Below are positions 15,567 to 21,419 of a stretch of DNA of 21,419 nucleotides, piece by piece (the stretch's first letter is position 1; each line of letters begins with the position of its first letter). The notes below the pieces were generated by a model, which ran no database searches, was not told where the DNA came from, and worked only from the letters and a program-made list of their open reading frames with translations. The translations under genes and the position numbers were made by a program. The DNA is from JAYOFM01 sp038117225 (GTDB lineage Bacteria > Pseudomonadota > Alphaproteobacteria > Rhodospirillales > Casp-alpha2). The DNA lies in contig JAYOFM010000064.1 of the NCBI GenBank assembly GCA_038117225.1, positions 1 through 21,419 on the forward strand. Direction: 5' to 3'.

Positions 15567-16490
15567 ATGAGCGAGACCCTCGCCGACCGTTTACGCCAGC
15601 CCACGCCGCTGATCCTCGACGGCGCCATGGGCACCGAACTCGACCGTCGCGGCGTGGTGTTCGAGAACGGCGCGTGGAGCGGTTCCGCCGTCGTCACCCA
15701 TCCCGACGTCGTGCGCCAGATTCATAGCGATTATGCCGACGCCGGCGCGGAACTTCACATCGCCAACAGTTTTGCCACGAGCCGTCATGTTCTGGCGCTT
15801 GCCGGCCTGGAAAATCGTTTTGACGAGATCAACGACCTCGCCGTCAGTCTATGCCGCGAGGGCATTCGCAAGGCCAACGCGCCGCAAGCGCAGTGGATCG
15901 CCGGTTCAGTTTCGACCTACGCGAAATCGAGTTCGCGCGCCGCCCTGCCGCCACCGGATGAACTGCGCCGTAATCTGCGCGACCAGTGCCGGGTGCTCGG
16001 CAAGGCCGGGGTCGATGCCTTGGCGCTGGAGATGCTGATGGATATTGATGTCAGTGTCATGCTCGTCGAAGCGGCCGCCGAAACCGGTTTGCCGTTCTGG
16101 GCCGGCTTTACTTGCCTCAAGGATGACGATGGCCAGGTTTTCGCCGGAGCAGGAGGCTATCGCGGCGGCGACCCGGTGATATTGGACGCGGCTCTCGACG
16201 CGGTAATCGCCGCCGGCGACGGCGCGCCGATGATGCTATCGATCATGCATTCGCAGCCCGACGTGACCGACGCGGCACTCGGCGTTGTACGCCGACGATG
16301 GTCCGGCGACGTCGCCGTCTACCCGAACTCGGGCCGTTATGTGAACCCAAGTTGGGATTTCGCGAGCGTATGTACGCCGGCTGACTTCGTCATCGCGGCC
16401 CGCCGTTGGGCCGCCGACGGCGTCCGCATTATCGGCGGATGCTGCGGCATAGGGCCGGAACACATCCGCGCCCTCGCCGAGGGCATCTAA
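15567..16490 (+). CDS. Homocysteine S-methyltransferase family protein
   Basis: A 307-residue zinc-dependent methyltransferase of the MmuM/BHMT family, which transfers a methyl group from a donor such as S-methylmethionine or betaine to homocysteine. The N terminus has LILDGAMGTELDRRG; the barrel contains ELHIANSFATSR and DALALEMLMDI; the C terminus has IIGGCCGIGPEHI with Cys292 and Cys293, two of the three zinc ligands. The third ligand, usually Cys in a GxNC motif, is replaced: the aligned stretch is LSIMHSQP, with His228 in the Cys place. The donor cannot be deduced, so no gene symbol is given. It starts at ATG 15567, 31 bp after the membrane protein gene, and its stop overlaps the 3' end of the convergent decayed gene by 2 bp. 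Confidence 0.88.
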   Translation: MSETLADRLRQPTPLILDGAMGTELDRRGVVFENGAWSGSAVVTHPDVVRQIHSDYADAGAELHIANSFATSRHVLALAGLENRFDEINDLAVSLCREGIRKANAPQAQWIAGSVSTYAKSSSRAALPPPDELRRNLRDQCRVLGKAGVDALALEMLMDIDVSVMLVEAAAETGLPFWAGFTCLKDDDGQVFAGAGGYRGGDPVILDAALDAVIAAGDGAPMMLSIMHSQPDVTDAALGVVRRRWSGDVAVYPNSGRYVNPSWDFASVCTPADFVIAARRWAADGVRIIGGCCGIGPEHIRALAEGI

Positions 16491-16919
16491 TCGGCCAGAT
16501 CGGCCTCGATCTTGATTTCCCCGGTCAGCGTCTTGTGGACCGGACATTTCTCGGCGATTTCGAAAATGCGCTGGCGTGTTTCCACGTCCAGGTTCCCATC
16601 CAGTGAAATTTGCGCGCGGATGCGGCTGACGCTGCCCGTCGAGGTTTCACAATCGGCGCAATCCTCGGCGTGAATTCGGTCGTGACTGAGCGTCACCCTC
16701 GCTGGCGCCCAGACCGGTAAAATCGAAGCGCAGCACCGCGACGCCATGTTCCGTCAGCCCCTTGGCGATACGCGAGGCGGCGAAGATGTCCTTGGTGCAG
16801 GTGAAGCAGTGGGCGAACAAGGCGTAGGCCCTGGGTTCGCCGACCGGCAGGTCGAGGCGCGCCGCCAAATTCTCGCCGAGGGCACCGGGGAAAGTGATTT
16901 TCTCGCTTTGGTCAGCCAT
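16487..16919 (-). pseudogene. Decayed bifunctional alpha/beta-hydrolase-OsmC family gene (large internal deletion)
   Basis: The first 75 or so codons from ATG 16917-16919 encode the N terminus of the hydrolase half (ITFPGALGENLAARLDLP, YALFAHCFTCTKDIFAASRIAKGLTEHGVAVLRFDFTGLGASEGD). Homology then stops and the frame ends at 16647. In a different minus-strand frame, from about 16700 down to the stop at 16487-16489, lies the C terminus of the OsmC half (RVTLSHDRIHAEDCADCETSTGSVSRIRAQISLDG, EIAEKCPVHKTLTGEI), including the peroxidatic-type Cys region. Intact members are about 400 residues, so about 800 bp is missing, including the hydrolase active site and most of OsmC. The join lies near 16691-16702 and is out of frame. 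It follows the enoyl-CoA hydratase gene by 38 bp. An assembly collapse is an alternative. Confidence 0.82.
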
Positions 16920-16957
16920 GTCGCGTGACGTCCTTTGTTGAAGGGGCGATGGCACTG

Positions 16958-17764
16958 TCAGTCTTCGATGACAGGGTACCATGCCGGGTTACGTTTTTCG
17001 CGAAAACTCGCGAGGCCTTCCTTGGCTTCCGCGCCTTGGCGGCGGGCTGCACCGGCGGCAACCAACGCATCCATATCGGGCCCTTCCGTGGCCGTTCCAA
17101 TAGCAGCGGCGCGCAGCATGGCCTTGGTTTCGGCCATGGCTTCGGGGCCGTTCATCAGAAAGGCATCAATGATCGGCGCGGCGGCCTCGTCAAGGGCTCC
17201 CGTGGCACACACCTCGTGCACCAACCCCATCTCCTTGGCCTTGGCGGCATCGAACCGCTCGGCGGAAATCGCGTAGCGCCGCGCGTTGCCGACGCCCATG
17301 CTGGCCGCCAATTGCGGCATGATCACCGCGGGGCTGAGTCCCCAACGCACCTCGGCAATCGAAAAGATGGCCTCTTCCGACGCGATGACCACGTCACACG
17401 ATGCAATAATACCGGTGCCGCCCCCAAAGCATGCGCCGTGCACGAGGGCGATCGTCGGTTTCGGGCAGGCGTCGAGGCGGGCCATCGCCTCGGCGGTCAG
17501 TTGGGTCATTTTTCTACTGATGTCCGCCGGACCGTCGCTGACTTCAGTGATCCAATTGAGGTCCGCGCCGGCCTGAAAATATCGCCCCGCGCCGCGCAGA
17601 ACGACGACACGCACGGCGTCATCATTGGCCAATTGAGCCGCGCCCGCATGCAAGGCCTCGACCATGGTGCCGTCGTAGGCGTTGTTCTTGTCCGCCCGGT
17701 TCAGCGTCACCGTGGCCACGCCGCGTGCATCGGTCTCCATCAAAATCCGGGGTTGCTCGGTCAC
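16958..17764 (-). CDS. Enoyl-CoA hydratase/isomerase family, LiuC-like (probable methylglutaconyl-CoA hydratase)
   Basis: A 268-residue crotonase-fold enzyme. The oxyanion-hole segments are AGADLNWI (residues 65-72) and GACFGGG (110-116). The second catalytic Glu is Glu138 in SIAEVRWGLSPAVIMPQL, while the first Glu position of canonical crotonases (after GGG) is Gly118. This pattern, AGADLNW plus AEVRxGLSPAVI, is like LiuC/AtuE-type hydratases acting on 3-methylglutaconyl-CoA in leucine degradation or on acyclic terpene intermediates. The other liu genes are not in the window, so the substrate is uncertain. The GTG start at 17762-17764 is chosen because a full AAGGAGG lies 5 nt upstream. The frame is open 22 codons further but without a ribosome binding site. 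Confidence 0.88.
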   Translation of the reverse strand: MTEQPRILMETDARGVATVTLNRADKNNAYDGTMVEALHAGAAQLANDDAVRVVVLRGAGRYFQAGADLNWITEVSDGPADISRKMTQLTAEAMARLDACPKPTIALVHGACFGGGTGIIASCDVVIASEEAIFSIAEVRWGLSPAVIMPQLAASMGVGNARRYAISAERFDAAKAKEMGLVHEVCATGALDEAAAPIIDAFLMNGPEAMAETKAMLRAAAIGTATEGPDMDALVAAGAARRQGAEAKEGLASFREKRNPAWYPVIED

Positions 17765-17769
17765 CTTGT

Positions 17770-17776
17770 CCTCCTT
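17770..17776 (-). promoter_or_regulatory. Strong Shine-Dalgarno site fixing the GTG start of the hydratase gene
   Basis: On the minus strand AAGGAGG precedes the GTG at 17762-17764 with a 5-nt spacer. It is the best ribosome binding site in the window and argues against starts further upstream. Confidence 0.75.
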
Positions 17777-17876
17777 CGGTCGACGAACGACCTTTCTAAC
17801 CGGCGGTGGCGCTCTGGACAAACCTCCCATGTTAGTCGAGAAAGACGCCCCGCGATCGCTAGGGAAATTCTAGGCC

Positions 17877-18503
17877 ATGAATTCGGACGACGTTGAGGTC
17901 ATCGAAGAGACGACACCCTTCCAGGGCTACTTTCGTATCGATCGTTACCGCCTGCGCCACCGCCAGTTCGCCGGCGGCATGGGTGCCGAACAAACACGCG
18001 AGATCTTCGAACGTGGCCACGCCGTTGCCGTTCTTCCCTATGACCCGGTCGCTGAGAGGGTTGTCTTGATCGAGCAATTTCGCGTCGGTGCCCACGCGGC
18101 CCGAAAGTCGGAGTGGTTCGCGGATGATTTTTCACCGTGGTTGATCGAATGCGTCGCCGGCATCATTGATGCGGGTGAAATCCCCGCGGAAGTAGCCCGT
18201 CGTGAATGCGTCGAGGAAGCCGGGTGCGCGGTCACGGAACTCGAACATGCCCTGCACTACTTGGCAACGCCCGGTGGCNNNNNNNNNNTCTTGATGGGGC
18301 GGGTCGATTGTACTGGCGTCGGCGGCATTCACGGTCTCCCGGATGAAGGCGAGGATATTCGGGTCTTCACGGTGCCCGTCGAGGATGCCTTCGCCATGGT
18401 TGACGATGGACGGATCATCAACGCGATGACCATTATCGCCATCAACTGGCTGCGTAATCACCATACTGAACTGCGCAAGAAATGGGGCGTGGATGAATCC
18501 TGA
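17877..18503 (+). CDS. Nudix hydrolase, ADP-ribose pyrophosphatase type (contains assembly gap)
   Basis: A protein of about 208 residues related to NudF/ADP-ribose pyrophosphatase, which hydrolyses ADP-ribose to AMP and ribose 5-phosphate. The Nudix box GX5EX7REUXEEXGU is complete: Gly95, Glu101, Arg109-Glu110, Glu113-Glu114, Gly116. Upstream is HAVAVLPYDPVAERVVLIEQFRVGA, typical of the dimerising N-terminal half. After LHYLATPGG come ten Ns (18279-18288), then LMGRVDCTGVGGIHGLPDEGEDIRV. Family members have a Ser-Glu-containing segment where the Ns lie, and comparison suggests the true gap is a few residues longer than ten bases. ATG 17877 starts a family-like N terminus. It is divergent from the hydratase gene. 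Confidence 0.88.
   Translation: MNSDDVEVIEETTPFQGYFRIDRYRLRHRQFAGGMGAEQTREIFERGHAVAVLPYDPVAERVVLIEQFRVGAHAARKSEWFADDFSPWLIECVAGIIDAGEIPAEVARRECVEEAGCAVTELEHALHYLATPGGXXXXLMGRVDCTGVGGIHGLPDEGEDIRVFTVPVEDAFAMVDDGRIINAMTIIAINWLRNHHTELRKKWGVDES
18279..18288. other. Assembly gap of 10 Ns
   Basis: Ten undetermined bases inside the Nudix hydrolase gene. The round number suggests a scaffolding placeholder rather than ten individually ambiguous bases. The reading frame continues across it as written. Confidence 0.95.
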
Positions 18504-18566
18504 GATCGCGACCGCGTCCTCGCCAGTGGCAACCGGCCACGCTTGATCGGCCCCTAGGCCATCGCT

Positions 18567-18600
18567 ATCTTGAAACCCAAGATTAATAAGGGCAACCCTT
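18567..18600 (+). promoter_or_regulatory. Two short inverted repeats in the cysK leader
   Basis: ATCTTG-AAACC-CAAGAT (18567-18583) and AAGGG-CAA-CCCTT (18588-18600) form two small adjacent hairpins or dyads ending 13 nt before the cysK ATG. They could be a regulator site or a leader structure, or chance. The region does not match a riboswitch consensus that I recognise. The rest of 18504-18613 shows nothing coding. Confidence 0.3.
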
Positions 18601-18613
18601 GGGTAGGAACATC

Positions 18614-19615
18614 ATGGACATACGCGACGGCTTCGTCGACTCGGTCGGAAACACCCCCCTAATTCGGCTACATGGCCCTTCCGGGGCAACGGGATGCGAA
18701 CTTCTCGGCAAGGCGGACTGTCTTTATCCGGGCCGTTCCGTCAAGGACCGGGCCGCATTGTTCATGATCAAGGACGCCGAAGAGCGGGGTACGTTGAAGC
18801 CGGGCGGTCTGATCGTCGAGAGCACCGCGGGTAATACCGGCATCGGATTGGCGCTGTGTGCCAACGCCCTTGGATACCGCACCAAGATCGTCATCCCCGA
18901 TACACAGAGCCAGGAGAAGAAGGATATGTTGCGCCTCTGTGGCGCCGATCTCTTGGAATCGCCGGCACTGCCGTTCTCCAACCCGGACAACTACCAGCAC
19001 GTCGGTCGACGTCTCGCCGAGGAACTGGCGGCCACGGAGGAGAACGGAGTCATCTTCGCGGACCAATGGAATAATTTGGCCAACCGGCGCGCGCATTACG
19101 AGACGACGGGACCGGAAATATGGCGCCAGACCGACGGCAAGGTTTCAGGTTTCATCTGCGCCATCGGCACGGGTGGCACAATCGCGGGTACGTCGACATT
19201 TCTGAAAGAACAAAATCCGGATATTGCCATCGGTGTCGCCGACCCCATGGGCGCGGCCATGTATAGCCATTTCAAGAACGGTGAGATCAAGTCCGAGGGA
19301 AATTCGATCACCGAGGGCATCGGCCTTGGCCGCGTCACGCCGATCATCGAGGACATCACGGTTGATAGACCATATCAGATCCCGGACGAGGAAGCGCTGC
19401 CGGTGGTCTTTGACCTTTTGAAGAAAGAAGGTCTCTGTCTGGGAGGGTCCAGCGGCATCAATGTGGCCGGTGCCATGCGCCTGGCCAGAGACCTTGGCCC
19501 CGGCCATACGATCGTAACAATTCTGTGCGATTCCGGTTCACGCTATCAATCGAAGTTGTTTAATCCGGCATTCCTTCGCGACAAGGGACTGCCGACCCCG
19601 GATTGGATGGAGTAG
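18614..19615 (+). CDS. cysK: Cysteine synthase A (O-acetylserine sulfhydrylase)
   Basis: A 333-residue PLP enzyme of fold type II that makes cysteine from O-acetylserine and sulfide. It starts MDIRDGFVDSVGNTPLIRL. The PLP-binding lysine is Lys44 in GRSVKDRAA, the substrate loop is STAGNTGIG (residues 70-78), the phosphate-binding loop is GTGGTIAG, and the C-terminal part has GLCLGGSSGINVAGA. Length and motifs are those of an intact CysK; cystathionine beta-synthase-type activity cannot be excluded by sequence alone. ATG 18614 is chosen over the in-frame TTG at 18599 because AGGA lies just upstream and the family N terminus begins here. sseA follows after 4 bp, so the two are probably one operon of cysteine and sulfur metabolism. 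Confidence 0.94.
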   Translation: MDIRDGFVDSVGNTPLIRLHGPSGATGCELLGKADCLYPGRSVKDRAALFMIKDAEERGTLKPGGLIVESTAGNTGIGLALCANALGYRTKIVIPDTQSQEKKDMLRLCGADLLESPALPFSNPDNYQHVGRRLAEELAATEENGVIFADQWNNLANRRAHYETTGPEIWRQTDGKVSGFICAIGTGGTIAGTSTFLKEQNPDIAIGVADPMGAAMYSHFKNGEIKSEGNSITEGIGLGRVTPIIEDITVDRPYQIPDEEALPVVFDLLKKEGLCLGGSSGINVAGAMRLARDLGPGHTIVTILCDSGSRYQSKLFNPAFLRDKGLPTPDWME

Positions 19616-19619
19616 AGCC

Positions 19620-20480
19620 GTGCCCCATAGCAGAACCGACGCCCTGGTATCGACGGATTGGCTCGCGCGCCACCTGGAAGCCCCCGACGTCCGCGTGGTT
19701 GATGCCACGTCCTTTCTTCCGGGTGTTGATCGGGACGCCAAGGCGGAGTATCTCGCCTGCCACATTCCCGGCGCCGTCTATTTTGATATCGATGACGTGG
19801 CGGATAGCGATTCACCACTGCCGCATATGTTGCCTCAATCGGAGAAGTTCACGTCGCGGGTCCGCAAGATGGGACTCGGCAACGGAAACCGCATTGTCGT
19901 CTACGATTCCAATGGCGGCGCCATGGCTGCCTGCCGTGTGTGGTGGATGTTTCGCGTCTTCGGTCATGAGGACGTGGCCGTGCTCGATGGCGGCCTGACG
20001 AAATGGTTAGCCGAGGAGCGCCCGACCGAGGATATGCCACCGGCACCACGCGAGCGCCATTTCACGCCGCGTCAGGACAACACGCTGGTGCGTTCGTTCG
20101 AGCAGATCCTCGCCAATGTGGAGAGCGGCAAGGATCAGGTTGTCGACGCGCGCGCCGCCGGGCGATTCGCCGGCACGGCTCCGGAACCCCGCCCGGGCAT
20201 GCGCAGTGGCCATATTCCAGGCAGCATCAATCTACCCTACCAGCGCTTGATGGACGCGGAAAACTATTCCGTCATGCGATCACCCGAGGAAATTCGCGCC
20301 GAGGTCGATGCCGCTGGCATCGATTTAAAACGGCCGATCGTCGCCAGTTGCGGCTCCGGCGTCACCGCCGGTGTCATCGCGCTGGCGCTGCACCTCATCG
20401 GCCATGAGAATGCGGCCATTTATGACGGCTCCTGGTCCGAATGGGGCGGCCGGGAGGACACGCCGATTACTAGGGATTGA
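19620..20480 (+). CDS. sseA: 3-mercaptopyruvate sulfurtransferase (two-rhodanese-domain protein)
   Basis: A 286-residue tandem rhodanese protein. The N-terminal inactive rhodanese domain (about residues 8-135) has VRVVDATSFLPG, HIPGAVYFDID and VAVLDGGLTKW. The C-terminal catalytic domain (about 155-280) has VVDARAAGRFAG, SGHIPGSINLPY and the active-site loop CGSGVTA with Cys244. CG(S/T)GVTA distinguishes mercaptopyruvate sulfurtransferases from thiosulfate-specific rhodaneses (CRKGVTA-type). It would transfer sulfur from 3-mercaptopyruvate, a cysteine-derived keto acid, to thiophilic acceptors. The GTG start at 19620 has GGAG about 8 nt upstream, within the end of cysK. Confidence 0.93.
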   Translation: MPHSRTDALVSTDWLARHLEAPDVRVVDATSFLPGVDRDAKAEYLACHIPGAVYFDIDDVADSDSPLPHMLPQSEKFTSRVRKMGLGNGNRIVVYDSNGGAMAACRVWWMFRVFGHEDVAVLDGGLTKWLAEERPTEDMPPAPRERHFTPRQDNTLVRSFEQILANVESGKDQVVDARAAGRFAGTAPEPRPGMRSGHIPGSINLPYQRLMDAENYSVMRSPEEIRAEVDAAGIDLKRPIVASCGSGVTAGVIALALHLIGHENAAIYDGSWSEWGGREDTPITRD

Positions 20481-20489
20481 GTCCCGCGT

Positions 20490-21077
20490 ATGTCCGCTGA
20501 TGGCGCCGCCAGGGCAAAAATAAAAACTGTCATTACCTATCTTGAGATGACGGCGCCGCCGACATCGGCGCATCCCCCGACACCCGCCGCCAAAGTGGCG
20601 CTGATGCGAGCCGAGGTGCCAACGCAGCCTTTCTACAGATTTCTCTACGACAACGTTGGCGGGCCCTGGCTGTGGTGGGAGCGCCGAGTTCTTGATGACG
20701 CAGATTTATCCGCGATCATTTTCAACCCGAAAGTGGAAATCTACGTACTCTATGTCGGCGGCGTTCCAGCGGGATTTGCAGAACTCGATACTCGACAGGC
20801 ACCCAAGGAAATCGAACTCGCCTATTTTGGTCTCATGGAAGACTATGTCGGACGCGGTTTCGGCGGTTTCTTCTTGCGATGGGCGATCGATCAAGCGTGG
20901 AACCGCGATCCCGCACCACGGCGATTGTGGGTCAATACATGCACACTTGACCATCCGAACGCCCTAGCCGTGTACCAACGCCAGGGGTTTTCACCCTATC
21001 GGCGGGAAACCAAATCCATCGATGATGAGAGGTTTTATTCCATGTTCCCAAAGGCCATCGAACAAATCCGAGGATAA
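20490..21077 (+). CDS. GNAT family N-acetyltransferase
   Basis: A 195-residue acetyl-CoA-dependent acetyltransferase of unknown substrate. The characteristic N-terminal stretch is FYRFLYDNVGGPWLWWERRVLDDADL (residues 48-73), followed by VLYVGGVPAGFAELD and the acetyl-CoA-binding motif A, AYFGLMEDYVGRGFGGFFL, with the pyrophosphate loop GRGFGG at 121-126. The C-terminal motif B region is HPNALAVYQRQGFSPYRRE. No signal peptide or membrane segment is seen. It starts at ATG 20490, 9 bp after sseA, and ends 8 bp before the alanine dehydrogenase gene, so it may share that operon. The first 20 or so residues look poorly conserved and ATG 20547 is a possible later start. Confidence 0.87.
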   Translation: MSADGAARAKIKTVITYLEMTAPPTSAHPPTPAAKVALMRAEVPTQPFYRFLYDNVGGPWLWWERRVLDDADLSAIIFNPKVEIYVLYVGGVPAGFAELDTRQAPKEIELAYFGLMEDYVGRGFGGFFLRWAIDQAWNRDPAPRRLWVNTCTLDHPNALAVYQRQGFSPYRRETKSIDDERFYSMFPKAIEQIRG

Positions 21078-21085
21078 TTCCGCAT

Positions 21086-21406
21086 ATGAAAATCGGTGTC
21101 CCCAAGGAGATTAAACCGCAAGAAGGCCGCGTCGGGCTCATGCCGGCCGAGGTTTCCGGTCTCGTGGCGGCTGGCAACACAGTGTACGTCGAAACCAACG
21201 CCGGTCTGCTTTCTGGTGCCGCCGACGCGAACTACGCCGCCGCCGGCGCAACGATCGTCGGCTCGCCCGTAGAGGCCTATGATGCCGATTTGATCGTTAA
21301 GGTGAAGGAGTTTCTGACGCCCGAATACGGCTTGTTGGAAGCCCGTCATACGGTATTTACCAACCTGGACACCTCTAAAAACCTCCCCGATTTAGCTATC
21401 TTGTGA
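21086..21406 (+). pseudogene. ald: Alanine dehydrogenase, truncated after about 94 codons
   Basis: Residues 1-94 match the N terminus of alanine dehydrogenase, the NAD-dependent enzyme interconverting L-alanine and pyruvate: MKIGVPKEIKPQEGRVGLMPAEV (with the Arg and Lys region for substrate binding), ADANYAAAGATIV, DLIVKVKEFLTPEYGLL and VFTNL. The family would continue with a His-containing LHLA-type segment and run to about 370 residues. Instead, from 21368 the sequence is unrelated and more AT-rich, and the frame stops at 21404-21406. EIKxxExRVGL favours Ald over transhydrogenase PntA. The truncation looks like insertion of a mobile element or a chimeric contig end; the rest of the gene may lie beyond the element. 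Confidence 0.8.
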
Positions 21407-21419
21407 TTCAATGTCGGAA
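21367..21419 (+). mobile_element. Possible terminus of an insertion sequence interrupting ald (partial)
   Basis: Alanine dehydrogenase homology ends abruptly at 21367, and the next bases, GGACACCTCTAAAAACC, have the look of an IS terminal inverted repeat. An ATG at 21411, about 44 bp inside, could start a transposase frame running off the window (only MSE visible). Contigs commonly break in repeated insertion sequences, which fits the edge of the window. The family cannot be named from this length; an IS5-like element is only an impression. Confidence 0.4.

Noticed and set aside
16925..17896. Plus-strand open frame of 323 codons opposite the hydratase gene
   Set aside because: The minus strand encodes a clear crotonase-family enzyme. 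The plus-strand translation is His- and Gly-rich without motifs, and is an antisense artefact.
1..21419. CRISPR array, prophage or integrative element
   Set aside because: No regularly spaced repeats, integrase, phage structural genes or attachment-site duplications were seen. The tRNA-Leu 3' end is not repeated elsewhere in the window as far as I could tell by eye.

Overview
This is a GC-rich (roughly 60%) bacterial chromosome segment, most likely from an alphaproteobacterium. The evidence is a GAAC-N7-GAAC LexA-type box in front of an imuA-imuB-dnaE2 mutasome cassette, a tRNA-Leu directly upstream of the trigger factor gene, and the alphaproteobacterial look of most of the proteins. A Rhodospirillales-like lineage is a guess. 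A run of 10 Ns at 18279-18288 and a broken gene at the right edge indicate a draft assembly, possibly a metagenome bin.

Left part (1-4649, all minus strand): trigger factor (tig, running off the left edge, with a striking His-Asp-rich insert), tRNA-Leu(UAG) with its own promoter, malonyl-CoA decarboxylase, and the bifunctional NAD(P)HX repair enzyme nnr. nnr and the decarboxylase are 27 bp apart and probably form an operon.

Centre-left (4650-11389, plus strand): an SOS-type translesion synthesis cassette. A sigma70-like promoter whose -10 element overlaps a LexA-type box precedes imuA; imuB overlaps the imuA tail by 149 nt; a small soluble histidine kinase gene sits between imuB and dnaE2; then comes dnaE2, the error-prone polymerase. 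ImuA and ImuB are expected to deliver DnaE2 to lesions. The embedded kinase is the unexpected member.

Centre (11390-16490): an AIM24/TIGR00266-family protein and a TPR protein (plus); an unassigned 236-residue protein (minus); then a tight plus-strand series of an exported DUF302 protein, an orphan ParA-like ATPase, a small four-helix CopD-like membrane protein and a homocysteine S-methyltransferase-family enzyme whose third zinc-ligand position is His instead of Cys.

Right part (16487-21419): on the minus strand, a decayed alpha/beta-hydrolase-OsmC fusion gene with a large out-of-frame internal deletion lies downstream of an enoyl-CoA hydratase-family gene (LiuC-like). On the plus strand are a Nudix ADP-ribose pyrophosphatase (containing the N gap), cysK, sseA (3-mercaptopyruvate sulfurtransferase), a GNAT acetyltransferase and the first 94 codons of alanine dehydrogenase. 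cysK-sseA suggests a cysteine and sulfur metabolism unit. The alanine dehydrogenase gene is cut by sequence resembling the end of an insertion element, which may be why the contig stops here.
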